Positions 41,501 through 53,322 are shown, numbered from the stretch's first letter. The stretch is 57,960 nucleotides of DNA from Microbotryum silenes-acaulis (GCA_003665825.1 QPFY01000029.1:1-57960), one strand, 5' to 3'. Numbers and translations: made by a program. Notes: generated by a model from the sequence alone, not told the origin.

Positions 41501-43296
41501 GGGCTCAGGCTGCCGCCGCCGAGTTCACCGCCATGCGCGACGACTTCAAGGTGTTCACCATCGAGCCTCGATCCTCCGTACCACCGGGCGCCACTATCGT
41601 CACCTCCAAGTTCGTCTGGAAGACCAAACGCGACGCACGCGGCGAAGTCACGGGGCACAAGGCACGTCTCGTAGCGCAAGGTAACCGACAACGCGACGGC
41701 ATCGACTTCTCGGAGACTTTCGCACCCGTCGCCCGGTTCTCCTCCATTCGCTGCCTCCTTGCCCTCGCCGCTGCCAATGGTTACCACGTTCATCAGGCCG
41801 ACATCGACAAGGCTTACCTCCACGGCGAGCTCGATCACGATATCTGGATGACGACGCCACGAGGTTTCGACTTCCCAAGTGATAAGATTCTCCGCCTGCG
41901 GCGCTCAATCTACGGTCTCAAGCAGGCCGGTCGCATCTGGAATCGCCACATTGACACATCACTCAGGAGTCTCGGGTACAAGGCAACGGGCACTGATCAC
42001 TGCATTTACTCTCACATTGATGATCAGCAACGGCCCCATTATATCGCCTTGTATGTCGACGATCTCCTCATTGTCAGCCCCGCCCTCGACGAGATCGAAC
42101 GCGTCATCTCCGGCCTCGAACAACGATACGGCGTCAAACGACTCGGCCCCGCGGAATACATCCTCGGCATCCAAATCCGCCGCCTGGACGACGGCTCCAT
42201 TGCCCTATCCCAGGAACGCTACATCATGGACGTGCTCGCCCGGTTTCACTTCGACACCACGACACGCGGCGCTACGGTGCCAATGACGCCCGGCCTCTCG
42301 CTCACGGCAGTTCCGGGTCAAGGAACGGAGCGCATTCGATCGTGGTACCTACAAGCCATTGGCTCCCTCCTGTACATTTCCCTTGGCACTCGACCCGACA
42401 TTGCCTTCGCCGTCTCGTACTTGTCCCGGTTCGCCAACAACCCTGGCCGCCGTCATTGGATTGCCGTCAAACACGTCCTTCGCTACCTTCGCGCCACGTA
42501 CCGCGATGAGCTACTCTACGCCCGCGGTCCAGCCAAAGTTACGGGTGTGGTTGGGTATTCCGATGCGAACTGGGGTGCCTGCGTCGACACGTCCATCTCC
42601 ACAATGGGCTTCGTCTTTTACTTGGCCGGCTCCGCCGTCTCTTGGTCATCGAAGCGTCAGACTCGGGTGGCGGATTCCACCACTGATGCCGAATACCTCG
42701 CCTTGTCGCACGCTGGTAAGGAAGCGATTTACCTTACGCAACTCCTCTCCGAGCTCCACGTTCGCCCGATCGATGCAGCTCACATCTTCACCGACAACGA
42801 GGCCGCGGCCGCCGTCGCTCACGACCCCGTTCGCACCTCCGGCACTCGACACATACGCCTCCGCGAGCATTTTGTCCGCGACATGGTCAACCGAGGCGAT
42901 ATCTCCCTCTCACACGTTGGCACAGCGGACATGGTTGCGGACCTATTCACCAAAGCGCTGGGTCCCAAGATTTTTGGTATACATTGCTATGCTCTAGGCC
43001 TCCGGACGCGGCACCCACGGCTCAAGTCTACCTCGCGTTCGCGTGGGGGGGGGTGTGAGGAATCCACTCTCCGCTCGGGTCAGGACTTAGGCGCGCGGAG
43101 CGAGCCGGGCGCATCGGCCCAGGACTTAGGCGCGCGGAGCGAGCCGGGCGCATCGGCCCAGGACTTAGGCGCGCGCAGCGAGCCTGGCACATTGGCTCAG
43201 CCCCGAGGCTCGCTGGCTGAGGACTTGGGGCGCGCGGCTCCCTTACTGTTAGATTCCTATTCATCACTCTTGGCTATAACTACATCGCTGACGTAG
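38578..43296 (+). CDS. Copia-C1 Gag-Pol polyprotein, 1572 aa
   Basis: A single open frame. Gag has a coiled-coil-like N-terminus ([17 protein letters not shown]) and two CCHC knuckles, [14 protein letters not shown] (near 270) and [14 protein letters not shown] (near 295). Protease [13 protein letters not shown] is near 354. The GAG-pre-integrase domain has LHRCLGHL and [10 protein letters not shown] (484-540). The integrase core has [13 protein letters not shown] and the Glu of QNGRAERVN (554-650). Reverse transcriptase covers about 1010-1250 with DIDKAYLHG and YVDD (near 1159); RNase H covers about 1326-1460 with VGYSDANWG and TDNEAA. The frame passes the polypurine tract into the 3' LTR, adding a tail with 13-aa repeats ([13 protein letters not shown]), and stops at 43296. 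Apparently functional. Confidence 0.93.
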   Translation: MDSSPAPPSPPRDISSPDPSISVQIATLQAQLAALQASQPPAAAAASPPVTATQANTATASKVVFPKHARLDGPKSFTNWLRQLRLALPNQARGYVLDGVIPPTWTADQLAARDDAAREIIVGSIDSADVSATLDTIPSDDLSAPRIFAALKARFAPDDATRTLELFARLWDFRKMPASVEAYDTWLREYMSIAQEIRDAKTSLNDVLATHVLAMVPPCLDSFRLTFTDEQRNQRDLPELTTLTDRIRIQLRSAGLSSSHSAMLATASPCPACRAPGHRLRDCTSRATHPPAGPCRRCHKKGHWALDCKHRGEQKHTGDDNQDDTSLPAAQQPNIGYFASCLFARRQLPTDAFVVDSGATAHMVADRSLFTAYRQTAHTKIGGIAGGITAIGMGDVAFVAKTGHPITLRGVLHTPGLHVNLLSVSRLCDTDRVRLAFTSDGIDIAKDGQAIAHGTRVNDGLYLLDADHTKCQQLALLSRSESTVPLLTLHRCLGHLAPSSIQKMIAAGLLDGFGAGYSDKDVEEFVCNACLGSKGHRLPFPDSESHSPERLGLVHSDVLSFPTPSLTGKRYLVTFLDDHSRKLWAYAIDHKSDVFPTFQTWLAEVELETNARLKTLRTDNGGEYRSNAFTEFCKSRGIRRQYSIPYTPQQNGRAERVNLSIVEGILALLADSHLPATFWDEAAAYFVYCKNRCSHSALAKQTPESVWNGRRTTTTALHPFGCAAWLTVAPDLRSKLDPKAARVIFTGYDLASKAFRFFDHYTNKVVIGRNATFLDDDFPGLPINTPVDVDNTERQFVIPADTPAPAVKTRTPLVRSAHMDVSSSLDDSAMSAVDVAPGYTGGSLLNSTDISPSPSPSLVPLSSPATSSAGGPSLDDSDDPLDLLNSNTAVRLNLMDVHRSDDDTLVTPAPAIAPAEQPSDDDSPDEIDFLSRHHRAFIATDDDDPTLDAIEPVKSITSDPQTWREAMSSDEHDIWAQAAAAEFTAMRDDFKVFTIEPRSSVPPGATIVTSKFVWKTKRDARGEVTGHKARLVAQGNRQRDGIDFSETFAPVARFSSIRCLLALAAANGYHVHQADIDKAYLHGELDHDIWMTTPRGFDFPSDKILRLRRSIYGLKQAGRIWNRHIDTSLRSLGYKATGTDHCIYSHIDDQQRPHYIALYVDDLLIVSPALDEIERVISGLEQRYGVKRLGPAEYILGIQIRRLDDGSIALSQERYIMDVLARFHFDTTTRGATVPMTPGLSLTAVPGQGTERIRSWYLQAIGSLLYISLGTRPDIAFAVSYLSRFANNPGRRHWIAVKHVLRYLRATYRDELLYARGPAKVTGVVGYSDANWGACVDTSISTMGFVFYLAGSAVSWSSKRQTRVADSTTDAEYLALSHAGKEAIYLTQLLSELHVRPIDAAHIFTDNEAAAAVAHDPVRTSGTRHIRLREHFVRDMVNRGDISLSHVGTADMVADLFTKALGPKIFGIHCYALGLRTRHPRLKSTSRSRGGGCEESTLRSGQDLGARSEPGASAQDLGARSEPGASAQDLGARSEPGTLAQPRGSLAEDLGRAAPLLLDSYSSLLAITTSLT
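43041..43053 (+). other. Copia-C1 polypurine tract
   Basis: GCGT followed by nine G abuts the 3' LTR. Copia-C2 has eight G at the same place, which changes the reading frame beyond it. Confidence 0.8.
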
Positions 43297-43382
43297 TAGA
43301 GTTGATCGAATAGGTATGTTGAAATGATATTCATCACTCTTGGCTATAACTACATCGCTGACGTAGTAGAGTTGATCGAATA
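43054..43382 (+). repeat. Copia-C1 3' LTR (329 bp)
   Basis: Same as the 5' LTR except for two fewer 70-bp units. Ends GATCGAATA at the caggc duplication. Confidence 0.92.
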
Positions 43383-44523
43383 CAGGCGGGCCGGTGAACG
43401 AGCGCAGCGTCGAGAATAGTGAACGGTCGTTGGCCATGTGACGATTTGCACCGGAGTCGAGGAGCCATGCCGATTTGGGAAACGGTGACGGAGTGGCAAG
43501 GAGACAGGCGGTGAACGTTGTGGGCTCGGGCATCTCGACAACGGCGGGAGAGGCGACGGCTGGGGTACCCTTCTTACGTCCTCGCGAACTCGCTCCGGTG
43601 GAAGCCTTGCGGGCGCGGAAAGCGGCGGCCCAGGCGGTGTCAGGACAATCTCTGAGCCAGTGCAGTCGGCGACATGTTGGGTTGGGGCATGGTCCGGGAA
43701 CGGCGCGGTGCTGGGGGGTGGCGACAGCGACAGCGGGAGCTTCAGCCGGACGAGCCTTGATCTCCCGATAGATGCGGTCGAGGATGTCGGCCGCGGGAGG
43801 TAAGGTACCGGATGTGCCCTGAGCATTCACGAAGGTTGTGCGCCATGCGGAGAGGGACGATGGCATCCTCGCGAGTAGGTGAGACGCAAGCAGGGAATCT
43901 GTGGTGACGTTGGAGTCGGCGAGAAGTCGAGAATCGTTGTCAAAGCGATCACGAAACTGGAGGAATGCGTCGGGGCTGTCGGGCATGGGCTCGGGGCTGA
44001 AGAGGCGAGCGACGACGGGTAGGAGGTCGACAGCCGAGACGGCGCCATATCGCATGCGGAGAGCCACCCAAATCTTGTGGCCGCTGTGGGCGTCGCCGAA
44101 GTAACGAGAGAGACCGGGAAGAACCATCCGTGGGTCGACGGCGGCGCAGATGGAGGCGCGAGCGTAGTGATCCCATAGTGGGACGTAGGACGGGGGCCAA
44201 GATGGATGGGGTACACCGGATTGAAGGTATCCGAGGACGTCGGAGGGTAGGCGGGAGCACAGCGTAAGGACCCAGTCCTGGTAGCCGTTGGCGTCGCGGA
44301 GGAGATCGGAGGCAGCGAAGGCTGCGACTTGCGTGGGCGGGCGAGGTGGAGGAACCGCGAGCGTCGTGGCGGGGCCTACGGACTTGCTGTCGGCAGGCGC
44401 GGACTTGGTGTCGTCAAGCGCAGACATGCTGAGTCGTGCGAGCGCCGGGCAAAGCCGGGCGGTGCGAAGGACGCAAAGTTCGACAAAGGCGGACACGGGA
44501 GTGGCCGCGCTGGTAGGTCGTTC

Positions 44524-44535
44524 GGGCTTATAACC
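44524..44535 (-). other. Copia-A1 primer-binding site (half-tRNA type)
   Basis: On the minus strand GGTTATAAGCCC directly follows the LTR end CTTCATA. Same 12-mer as in Copia-C. Confidence 0.6.
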
Positions 44536-44813
44536 TATGAAGTTACGACGACTGCTCAAGCGGTGGTAAGGCTCTGATCGACGGACCAAGGAGACCAGAC
44601 CAAGAAGTTGCTTGAGCAGGAGAGAGAGAAGCGCAGAGCCATTTGGCTCGGGTGAGCGCGCGGCTGGGTCTGCCACCTTTGTCAGGCGCACGGACCCAGC
44701 CCAGGAAAGGGAGAGAGCCTAGGTGTGGAAGGCAGGCCAAAAAGGAGGTAAGATGAGACTAAGAAAAGGAGGCATGATGCGAGAAGGAAACATAAGAGTT
44801 TGTCAATCTCACA
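44536..44813 (-). repeat. Copia-A LTR shared by Copia-A1 and Copia-A2 (278 bp)
   Basis: The PBS and gag of A1 lie on one side and the polypurine tract and pol end of A2 on the other. It serves as 5' LTR of A1 and 3' LTR of A2. It has a single copy of the repeat unit, bounded by CTGCTCAAGC and its complement GCTTGAGCAG. Confidence 0.9.
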
Positions 44814-46532
44814 CCCCCCCTACTTCGAGTATCAGGGAGTGCAGACACCAAGTCGACCGCGGTGCCGAGCGAACAGGTCGCGAGACAAAGCCTTGGTGAA
44901 GATATCGGCCGTCATCTCGCCGGTGGCAATGTACTGTACACTGATGTCACCCAGGGAGACCATATCCCGGACGAAGTGTTCGCGGAGGCGAATGTGCCGA
45001 GTGCGAGCGTGGAAGACCGGATTCTTGGTGAGGGCATTGGCACCTTGGTTGTCGCCATAGATGAGAACCGGCCGAGAGGAGGGAAGCCCAAGCTCACCAA
45101 AGAGCTGACGCAGGAATATAGCCTCCTTGCCAGCGTGCGACAAGGCCAGGTACTCGGCGTCACAAGTAGAGTCGGCAACCCGCGACTGGAGGCGGGATGA
45201 CCACGAGACGGCCGCGCCTGCGAAGACAAAGGTGTAACCCATGGTCGACTTTGAGGACATGGCGCAGGCACCCCAGTTGCAGTCGGAGTAGCCAACCAAG
45301 GGCGCCGGATCCCCGCGGGTGTAGCGTAGGCCGTGAGACAGAGTGCCGGCGAGGTAGCGAAAGGCGTGCTTGACAGCGCCCCAGGCAGCGGCAGACGGGG
45401 ACTGAGAGAACCGAGCCAAGTAACCGACGGTGTAGGCCAGGTCGGGGCGAGTACCGGTCGAGGCGTACATGAGGGAGCCAATCGCTTGCAGATACCGAGT
45501 GCGATCCGGAAAGGGAGTAGGCTGGAGTTCGACTTCAAGGCGAAGGTCGGCCTGCATGGGCGTGGCGACAGGGTGGGCGTCGGACATGCCGAAACGAGCG
45601 AGGACGTCCTTGAGGTATTGCTCTTGACTGAGGGAGATGGAGCCGTCGGCAGAACGCCGAATCTGGATACCAAGTACGTATTCCGCCTCACCAAGTCGTT
45701 TGACACCATAGCGCTGCTCAAGGCCCTGGAGGGTACGCTCGATCTCTGGGAGGGAAGGGCTGATCATGAGCAAGTCATCGACATAGAGCGCGATATAGTG
45801 GCGCTCATCACCGACAGTTCGGACATAAACGCAGTGGTCAGACTCCGTGGCGACGTAGCCAAGAGCCGACAAAGCAGAGTCGATCTCGTCATTCCAGATA
45901 CGTCCAGCCTGGCGCAAGCCGTAGAGTGACCGGTGCAGTTGGAGGACCTTGCCGGGCATGTAGATCCCTTCGGGCACGCAAATGTACAGGGGGGTGTCCA
46001 GTTTACCGTGGAGATAGGCCTTGTCGATGTCGGCCTGATGGACGTGGTACCCATGAGCGGCTGCAAGGGCCAGGAGTGCGCGAATGGATGTGAACTTAGC
46101 GACGGGTGCGAAGGTCTCATCGAAATCAATGCCGGAACGCTGAGAGTCACCACGAGCAACCAGTCGGCCTTTGTAAGACTTGATGTGGCCGTGTTGGTCG
46201 CGTTTCGTGCGGAAGACAAAGCGCGAGCCGAGGACTTTGGAGTCTGCAGGCACGAGGGACTCATCAATTGGCGTGAAGGCCGAGAAATCCCGGGAGAGCG
46301 AGTCGAATTCGGCCTGGGCAGCGAGACGCCACTCGTCTGCTTGCGGGGTTGCCATCGCAGCGCGCCAGTGAGGAGGGTCCCGGGCAGGTGCGATCAGTTC
46401 CGTCGGGTCGACGGGCGAGGTTTCGAGCAGAGCAGTGGCGCCAGAGGCGAGGTAGGCAACAGGCGAGGGGGAGTGAAGCGCAGCATCAACGTCGTCAGGG
46501 AATTCCTGCGCAAGGCAGAGGGACGCAACATC

Positions 46533-46861
46533 TATTCGATCAACTCTACTACGTCAGCGATGTAGTTATAGCCAAGAGTGATAAATATCATTTCAACATA
46601 CCTATTCGATCAACTCTACTACGTCAGCGATGTAGTTATAGCCAAGAGTGATGAATAGGAATCTAACAGTAAGGGAGCCGCGCGCCCCAAGTCCTCAGCC
46701 AGCGAGCCTCGGGGCTGAGCCAATGTGCCAGGCTCGCTGCGCGCGCCTAAGTCCTGGGCCGATGCGCCCGGCTCGCTCCGCGCGCCTAAGTCCTGGGCCG
46801 ATGCGCCCGGCTCGCTCCGCGCGCCTAAGTCCTGACCCGAGCGGAGAGTGGATTCCTCACA
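46533..46861 (-). repeat. Copia-C2 3' LTR (329 bp)
   Basis: One full 70-bp unit plus the 54-bp end, and three 39-bp GC-rich repeats. Confidence 0.92.
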
Positions 46862-49800
46862 CCCCCCCCACGCGAACGCGAGGTAGACTTGAGCCGTGGG
46901 TGCCGCGTCCGGAGGCCTAGAGCATAGCAATGTATACCAAAAATCTTGGGACCCAGCGCTTTGGTGAATAGGTCCGCAACCATGTCCGCTGTGCCAACAT
47001 GTGAGAGGGAGATATCGCCTCGGTTGACCATGTCGCGGACAAAATGCTCGCGGAGGCGTATGTGTCGAGTGCCGGAGGTGCGAACGGGGTCGTGAGCGAC
47101 GGCGGCCGCGGCCTCGTTGTCGGTGAAGATGTGAGCTGCATCGATCGGGCGAACGTGGAGCTCGGAGAGGAGTTGCGTAAGGTAAATCGCTTCCTTACCA
47201 GCGTGCGACAAGGCGAGGTATTCGGCATCAGTGGTGGAATCCGCCACCCGAGTCTGACGCTTCGATGACCAAGAGACGGCGGAGCCGGCCAAGTAAAAGA
47301 CGAAGCCCATTGTGGAGATGGACGTGTCGACGCAGGCACCCCAGTTCGCATCGGAATACCCAACCACACCCGTAACTTTGGCTGGACCGCGGGCGTAGAG
47401 TAGCTCATCGCGGTACGTGGCGCGAAGGTAGCGAAGGACGTGTTTGACGGCAATCCAATGACGGCGGCCAGGGTTGTTGGCGAACCGGGACAAGTACGAG
47501 ACGGCGAAGGCAATGTCGGGTCGAGTGCCAAGGGAAATGTACAGGAGGGAGCCAATGGCTTGTAGGTACCACGATCGAATGCGCTCCGTTCCTTGACCCG
47601 GAACTGCCGTGAGCGAGAGGCCGGGCGTCATTGGCACCGTAGCGCCGCGTGTCGTGGTGTCGAAGTGAAACCGGGCGAGCACGTCCATGATGTAGCGTTC
47701 CTGGGATAGGGCAATGGAGCCGTCGTCCAGGCGGCGGATTTGGATGCCGAGGATGTATTCCGCGGGGCCGAGTCGTTTGACGCCGTATCGTTGTTCGAGG
47801 CCGGAGATGACGCGTTCGATCTCGTCGAGGGCGGGGCTGACAATGAGGAGATCGTCGACATACAAGGCGATATAATGGGGCCGTTGCTGATCATCAATGT
47901 GAGAGTAAATGCAGTGATCAGTGCCCGTTGCCTTGTACCCGAGACTCCTGAGTGATGTGTCAATGTGGCGATTCCAGATGCGACCGGCCTGCTTGAGACC
48001 GTAGATTGAGCGCCGCAGGCGGAGAATCTTATCACTTGGGAAGTCGAAACCTCGTGGCGTCGTCATCCAGATATCGTGATCGAGCTCGCCGTGGAGGTAA
48101 GCCTTGTCGATGTCGGCCTGATGAACGTGGTAACCATTGGCAGCGGCGAGGGCAAGGAGGCAGCGAATGGAGGAGAACCGGGCGACGGGTGCGAAAGTCT
48201 CCGAGAAGTCGATGCCGTCGCGTTGTCGGTTACCTTGCGCTACGAGACGTGCCTTGTGCCCCGTGACTTCGCCGCGTGCGTCGCGTTTGGTCTTCCAGAC
48301 GAACTTGGAGGTGACGATAGTGGCGCCCGGTGGTACGGAGGATCGAGGCTCGATGGTGAACACCTTGAAGTCGTCGCGCATGGCGGTGAACTCGGCGGCG
48401 GCAGCCTGAGCCCAGATGTCGTGCTCGTCGCTGGACATTGCTTCGCGCCAGGTCTGAGGATCGCTAGTAATCGACTTGACGGGCTCGATGGCGTCGAGGG
48501 TGGGGTCGTCGTCGTCTGTGGCGATGAAGGCGCGGTGGTGGCGAGAGAGGAAATCGATCTCATCAGGGGAGTCGTCATCGGAGGGCTGTTCAGCGGGGGC
48601 AATGGCGGGTGCGGGCGTCACCAGGGTGTCGTCGTCGGATCGATGTACGTCCATCAGGTTGAGGCGAACCGCGGTGTTGGAGTTGAGGAGGTCAAGCGGG
48701 TCGTCCGAGTCATCGAGGGACGGTCCTCCGGCCGAGGACGTGGCGGGCGACGAAAGCGGGACAAGCGACGGGGACGGCGAGGGGCTGATATCTGTAGAAT
48801 TAAGTAAGGATCCGCCAGTGTACCCTGGGGCCACGTCAACGGCGCTCATGGCAGAATCATCAAGAGAGGATGAGACGTCCATGTGCGCCGACCTTACTAG
48901 TGGGGTCCTCGTCTTGACGGCGGGGGCGGGCGTGTCGGCGGGAATGACGAACTGGCGTTCGGTGTTGTCCACATCGACGGGCGTGTTGATTGGGAGGCCG
49001 GGGAAGTCGTCGTCGAGGAAGGTGGCATTTCGGCCAATCACAACCTTGTTGGTATAATGGTCGAAGAAACGGAAAGCCTTGGAGGCGAGGTCGTAACCGG
49101 TGAAGATCACGCGCGCGGCCTTGGGGTCGAGCTTGCTGCGAAGGTCCGGCGCGACCGTGAGCCAGGCCGCGCAGCCGAACGGGTGGAGGGCGGTGGTGGT
49201 GGTGCGTCGGCCGTTCCAAACGGATTCTGGAGTCTGTTTGGCCAAAGCTGAGTGTGAGCACCTGTTTTTGCAATAAACGAAGTACGCAGCCGCTTCATCC
49301 CAAAAGGTGGCCGGCAGATGGGAGTCAGCAAGGAGGGCGAGGATGCCCTCGACAATGGAGAGATTGACACGTTCGGCACGACCGTTTTGCTGAGGTGTGT
49401 AGGGGATAGAGTATTGACGACGAATGCCCCTGGACTTGCAGAACTCCGTGAATGCGTTCGATCGGTACTCCCCGCCGTTGTCAGTGCGAAGGGTTTTTAA
49501 ACGCGCGTTCGTCTCTAACTCCACTTCGGCGAGCCAAGTCTGGAAGGTCGGGAAGACGTCGCTTTTGTGATCGATCGCGTATGCCCAGAGTTTGCGAGAG
49601 TGGTCGTCAAGAAATGTGACAAGGTAGCGCTTCCCGGTCAAGGACGGAGTGGGGAACGAAAGGACATCGCTGTGCACGAGGCCGAGTCTCTCGGGGGAAT
49701 GCGACTCAGAGTCGGGAAAAGGAAGACGGTGGCCTTTGGAACCAAGGCAAGCATTGCAAACAAACTCCTCTACGTCTTTGTCACTGTACCCGGCCCCAAA

Positions 49801-51336
49801 CCCGTCCAGCAAACCTGCGGCGATCATCTTCTGTATAGAGGATGGGGCAAGATGGCCGAGGCAGCGGTGAAGGGTAAGCAGGGGCACGGTAGACTCAGAA
49901 CGCGAGAGAAGGGCAAGCTGCTGACACTTGGTGTGATCCGCGTCCAAAAGGTAGAGACCGTCGTTAACCCTGGTACCGTGAGCAATGGCCTGGCCGTCCT
50001 TGGCGATGTCGATGCCGTCGCTGGTGAAGGCGAGTCGAACGCGGTCGGTGTCGCAGAGGCGAGAAACAGAGAGGAGGTTGACGTGGAGGCCCGGCGTGTG
50101 CAGAACGCCACGCAGCGTGATCGGATGTCCGGTCTTGGCAACGAACGCTACGTCCCCCATACCAATGGCCGTGATACCGCCGGCGATGCCGCCGATCTTG
50201 GTGTGCGCCGTCTGGCGATAAGCCGTGAATAGAGAGCGATCGGCGACCATGTGTGCCGTGGCGCCCGAGTCGACTACAAAGGCGTCAGTCGGGAGTTGCC
50301 GGCGAGCGAACAGGCAGGAGGCGAAATAGCCGATGTTAGGCTGTTGAGCGGCGGGGAGAGACGTGTCGTCCTGGTTGTCGTCGCCGGTGTGTTTCTGTTC
50401 GCCCCGGTGCTTGCAGTCGAGGGCCCAGTGACCTTTCTTGTGGCAGCGGCGGCAGGGGCCGGCGGGCGGGTGTGTCGCCCGTGAGGTGCAGTCGCGCAGA
50501 CGGTGGCCGGGGGCGCGGCAGGCGGGACAAGGGGAGGCGGTGGCGAGCATGGCCGAGTGCGATGACGAGAGTCCCGCCGAGCGAAGCTGGATGCGAATGC
50601 GATCCGTCAGCGTCGTGAGTTCCGGGAGGTCGCGTTGGTTGCGCTGCTCGTCCGTGAACGTGAGTCGGAAGCTGTCGAGGCAGGGTGGGACCATGGCGAG
50701 CACGTGAGTGGCGAGCACGTCGTTGAGCGAGGTTTTGGCGTCGCGGATTTCCTGCGCGATCGACATGTATTCACGGAGCCACGTGTCGTACGCCTCGACG
50801 GAGGCAGGCATCTTCCTGAAGTCCCAAAGGCGGGCGAACAACTCGAGGGTACGAGTGGCGTCGTCCGGTGCGAAACGAGCCTTGAGTGCGGCGAAGATGC
50901 GTGGTGCCGACAGGTCGTCGCTGGGGATGGTGTCGAGGGTGGCTGAGACGTCGGCTGAGTCGATCGAGCCAACGATGATTTCACGCGCGGCGTCGTCACG
51001 GGCGGCAAGCTGGTCGGCCGTCCACGTCGGGGGAATGACACCGTCAAGAACGTAACCACGGGCTTGATTTGGAAGCGCGAGACGGAGTTGACGTAACCAG
51101 TTTGTAAACGACTTAGGGCCGTCAAGGCGAGCGTGCTTGGGGAACACGACTTTTGATGCGGTGGCGGTGTTTGCCTGCGTGGCAGTGACGGGCGGGGAGG
51201 CGGCGGCGGCGGCAGGGGGCTGTGAGGCCTGTAGAGCGGCAAGCTGTGCCTGTAGCGTGGCGATTTGCACGCTGATCGAAGGGTCAGGGGAGCTGATGTC
51301 CCTGGGGGGCGAAGGCGGGGCGGGGGAGCTGTCCAT
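46825..51336 (-). CDS. Copia-C2 Gag-Pol polyprotein, 1503 aa
   Basis: Same domains as Copia-C1: two CCHC knuckles, protease [16 protein letters not shown]-pre-integrase, integrase, reverse transcriptase with YVDD, and RNase H through to [13 protein letters not shown]. The start Met ([11 protein letters not shown]) is 83 bases after the PBS. The frame stops at 46825, shortly after entering the 3' LTR, because the polypurine tract has eight G instead of nine; the 13-aa repeat tail of Copia-C1 is absent. Apparently functional. Confidence 0.93.
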   Translation of the reverse strand: MDSSPAPPSPPRDISSPDPSISVQIATLQAQLAALQASQPPAAAAASPPVTATQANTATASKVVFPKHARLDGPKSFTNWLRQLRLALPNQARGYVLDGVIPPTWTADQLAARDDAAREIIVGSIDSADVSATLDTIPSDDLSAPRIFAALKARFAPDDATRTLELFARLWDFRKMPASVEAYDTWLREYMSIAQEIRDAKTSLNDVLATHVLAMVPPCLDSFRLTFTDEQRNQRDLPELTTLTDRIRIQLRSAGLSSSHSAMLATASPCPACRAPGHRLRDCTSRATHPPAGPCRRCHKKGHWALDCKHRGEQKHTGDDNQDDTSLPAAQQPNIGYFASCLFARRQLPTDAFVVDSGATAHMVADRSLFTAYRQTAHTKIGGIAGGITAIGMGDVAFVAKTGHPITLRGVLHTPGLHVNLLSVSRLCDTDRVRLAFTSDGIDIAKDGQAIAHGTRVNDGLYLLDADHTKCQQLALLSRSESTVPLLTLHRCLGHLAPSSIQKMIAAGLLDGFGAGYSDKDVEEFVCNACLGSKGHRLPFPDSESHSPERLGLVHSDVLSFPTPSLTGKRYLVTFLDDHSRKLWAYAIDHKSDVFPTFQTWLAEVELETNARLKTLRTDNGGEYRSNAFTEFCKSRGIRRQYSIPYTPQQNGRAERVNLSIVEGILALLADSHLPATFWDEAAAYFVYCKNRCSHSALAKQTPESVWNGRRTTTTALHPFGCAAWLTVAPDLRSKLDPKAARVIFTGYDLASKAFRFFDHYTNKVVIGRNATFLDDDFPGLPINTPVDVDNTERQFVIPADTPAPAVKTRTPLVRSAHMDVSSSLDDSAMSAVDVAPGYTGGSLLNSTDISPSPSPSLVPLSSPATSSAGGPSLDDSDDPLDLLNSNTAVRLNLMDVHRSDDDTLVTPAPAIAPAEQPSDDDSPDEIDFLSRHHRAFIATDDDDPTLDAIEPVKSITSDPQTWREAMSSDEHDIWAQAAAAEFTAMRDDFKVFTIEPRSSVPPGATIVTSKFVWKTKRDARGEVTGHKARLVAQGNRQRDGIDFSETFAPVARFSSIRCLLALAAANGYHVHQADIDKAYLHGELDHDIWMTTPRGFDFPSDKILRLRRSIYGLKQAGRIWNRHIDTSLRSLGYKATGTDHCIYSHIDDQQRPHYIALYVDDLLIVSPALDEIERVISGLEQRYGVKRLGPAEYILGIQIRRLDDGSIALSQERYIMDVLARFHFDTTTRGATVPMTPGLSLTAVPGQGTERIRSWYLQAIGSLLYISLGTRPDIAFAVSYLSRFANNPGRRHWIAVKHVLRYLRATYRDELLYARGPAKVTGVVGYSDANWGACVDTSISTMGFVFYLAGSAVSWSSKRQTRVADSTTDAEYLALSHAGKEAIYLTQLLSELHVRPIDAAHIFTDNEAAAAVAHDPVRTSGTRHIRLREHFVRDMVNRGDISLSHVGTADMVADLFTKALGPKIFGIHCYALGLRTRHPRLKSTSRSRGGGVRNPLSARVRT

Positions 51337-51418
51337 GCTGCGATGGTGCGATGGGCTGGGGCGGCTCGAGTGGCTGGGCTCGAGGGAAAAATTTCAAGCG
51401 GCGGGGCTGGTAGCTCGT

Positions 51419-51430
51419 GGGCTTATAACC
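51419..51430 (-). other. Copia-C2 primer-binding site
   Basis: GGTTATAAGCCC on the minus strand, directly after the 5' LTR. Confidence 0.6.
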
Positions 51431-51759
51431 TATTCGATCAACTCTACTACGTCAGCGATGTAGTTATAGCCAAGAGTGATAAATATCATTTCAACATACC
51501 TATTCGATCAACTCTACTACGTCAGCGATGTAGTTATAGCCAAGAGTGATGAATAGGAATCTAACAGTAAGGGAGCCGCGCGCCCCAAGTCCTCAGCCAG
51601 CGAGCCTCGGGGCTGAGCCAATGTGCCAGGCTCGCTGCGCGCGCCTAAGTCCTGGGCCGATGCGCCCGGCTCGCTCCGCGCGCCTAAGTCCTGGGCCGAT
51701 GCGCCCGGCTCGCTCCGCGCGCCTAAGTCCTGACCCGAGCGGAGAGTGGATTCCTCACA
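51431..51759 (-). repeat. Copia-C2 5' LTR (329 bp)
   Basis: Same length and repeat number as its 3' LTR. Confidence 0.92.
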
Positions 51760-52993
51760 ACATCACCCGAGCGTGGCAAGAGGTCGATGGGATCGGGCGA
51801 TTCGGATCGAGCGGGCGAGGGTGGCGCGGGCAATGGACGTGGAGCCACCGGTCGCGGGGATGGACAGGGCGTGGAGATGGCCGAGTCGGAGCTGCCTTGG
51901 TCAGAGGCGCAGGAGGTTGGGGAATCCCGGTTGGAGTGGTCACCAGTTTGGGATATGGGAGAGCCTTGGTCAGAGGCGGGAGGCGCGCGTGAGTCCTGGT
52001 CAGGGATGTCACGGGCCGGGGAGGGACGGCGCAGGCCTTGGTCAGAGGCAGCGGGCACAGGTCCAGGGAGCTCAGCGCGAGGCGCCAGAGAGCGAGGGGA
52101 AGCAACGAGCAAAGGCTCAGAGTGGTCTACCTGGTCAGGGTAAATGTCGGCGGCCAAAGGAAGCGGAATGGCGCCGGTGTGGGTGTTGGCCACAGGCTGC
52201 AGGGCGGGGAACTCAGATTCACAAAAGACGACGTTGCGACTGAGGATAATTTTGCGTGTAGCCGGGTCAAAGAGGCGATAGGCCTTTGCGTGGTCGTCGA
52301 GCCCTACGAAGATGAGTGGCACGGCCTTGGGGTCGAGGTCGGTGCGCTTAACCGAGGGGAGGCAGTGCCAAGCGCGGCAGCCAAAGGCACGCAGCGAGGA
52401 GACATCCGGTGCGACACCATGCCAGCGAGTGTCGGGAATATCGCCACGGATGCCCGCATGGGGCATCAAGTTCTTGCAGTGCACGAAGTACTTGGCAGCT
52501 TCGGCCCAGAGACGTGTATCGGCGCCGGCCGAGTAGAGCAAAGCAAGGATACCCTCTTTGATGGTCCGATTGGTGCGTTCAACACGTCCGTTTTGTTGAG
52601 GCGTGTACGGAATAGTGAGTTCGCGACTGATGCCCTTGGTCAAACAGAAGTCGACAAAGTTGCGCAGAGTGAACTCGCCACCATTGTCAGAGCGAATGGT
52701 TTTTACCCGATCACCCGTGGTGTTCTCTACCTCAAGAATCCAGTCGCGGAGACGGTGAAAGACGTCGCTCTTGTAAGTGAGGAGGATGCACCAATGTTTG
52801 CGGGTGTAGTCGTCGACAATCACAAGCATGTAGCGATGACCGCCGAAGCTGGCTCGAGGCATTTGGGCAACGTCGACATGGACAAGGTCCAGACGGCCAG
52901 ACGCAATGGACTGGGAACGACTGAAAGGAAGGGCGTGCGCTTTGGAAGCGAGACAAGCATTGCAATTGAAGGACCTAACCTCCTCCTCTGAAT

Positions 52994-53322
52994 TGTGAGG
53001 AATCCACTCTCCGCTCGGGTCAGGACTTAGGCGCGCGGAGCGAGCCGGGCGCATCGGCCCAGGACTTAGGCGCGCGGAGCGAGCCGGGCGCATCGGCCCA
53101 GGACTTAGGCGCGCGCAGCGAGCCTGGCACATTGGCTCAGCCCCGAGGCTCGCTGGCTGAGGACTTGGGGCGCGCGGCTCCCTTACTGTTAGATTCCTAT
53201 TCATCACTCTTGGCTATAACTACATCGCTGACGTAGTAGAGTTGATCGAATAGGTATGTTGAAATGATATTTATCACTCTTGGCTATAACTACATCGCTG
53301 ACGTAGTAGAGTTGATCGAATA
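52994..53322 (+). repeat. Copia-C3 5' LTR (329 bp)
   Basis: TGTGAGGAATCC to GATCGAATA with one full 70-bp unit plus 54 bp. Confidence 0.92.

Larger units (their letters stand above)
38015..43382 (+). mobile_element. Copia-C1: complete Ty1/copia element (5368 bp)
   Basis: Flanked by caggc at 38010-38014 and 43383-43387. LTRs are 469 bp (5') and 329 bp (3'); the 140-bp difference is exactly two 70-bp repeat units. PBS, full gag-pol and polypurine tract are present. LTR ends are TGTGAG...GAATA. Apparently intact and recent. Confidence 0.93.
34678..44427 (-). pseudogene. Copia-A1 Gag-Pol, split by Copia-C1 (1458 codons plus stop when the insert is ignored)
   Basis: Gag and protease lie at 44427-43383: start MSALDDTKSAP, a knuckle-like CPNPTCRRLHWLRDC, and protease LLDSGANRHMAND near residue 322. 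The rest lies at 38009-34678: GAG-pre-integrase (LHRRFAHLPV...CNACLASK), integrase core with VHVDV, RSDNGGEF and the Glu of QNGRVERTN, reverse transcriptase with DIDKAYLHG and YVDD, RNase H with VGYSDCNWG, SRVADSTCDAEYLAL and YGDNQGA. The two parts are in the same frame with no internal stop, so the element was intact until Copia-C1 entered just after the protease. It is now interrupted. Confidence 0.92.
34170..44813 (-). mobile_element. Copia-A1: Ty1/copia element carrying the Copia-C1 insertion
   Basis: On the minus strand: 5' LTR 44536-44813, PBS, gag-pol, polypurine tract, 3' LTR 34170-34659. Copia-C1 is inserted at 38015-43382 with duplicated caggc. Without it, the gag-pol frame closes exactly (4377 nt). 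The 5' LTR also serves as the 3' LTR of the next unit (Copia-A2), so the elements form a tandem array. Confidence 0.9.
46533..51759 (-). mobile_element. Copia-C2: complete Ty1/copia element (5227 bp)
   Basis: Flanked by acatc at 46528-46532 and 51760-51764. Two 329-bp LTRs, PBS, open gag-pol and G-rich tract. Almost identical to Copia-C1, with single-base differences (for example ATTTATC for ATTCATC in the LTR repeat and CAT for CAC in a His codon). Confidence 0.93.
44814..52993 (-). mobile_element. Copia-A2: second tandem Copia-A copy, 5' part missing, interrupted by Copia-C2
   Basis: 44814-46532 and 51765-52993 match Copia-A1 34660-36378 and 36379-37607 with no difference that I noticed. 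Copia-C2 sits between them with duplicated acatc. The rest is cut off by Copia-C3 at 52994. Confidence 0.9.
44832..52993 (-). pseudogene. Copia-A2 pol (integrase to RNase H), split by Copia-C2 and truncated by Copia-C3
   Basis: From 52993 down: GAG-pre-integrase end (EEEVRSFNCNACLASK), integrase core with VHVDV, RSDNGGEF and QNGRVERTN, then the linker up to 51765. After Copia-C2, from 46532: the rest of the linker, reverse transcriptase with DIDKAYLHG and YVDD, and RNase H to the stop at 44832. The protein sequence equals that of A1. The first 485 or so codons of the gene are not in the window. Confidence 0.9.

Noticed and set aside
44536..44813. Two adjacent Copia-A LTRs
   Set aside because: Only one LTR copy is present between A1 and A2; it is shared.
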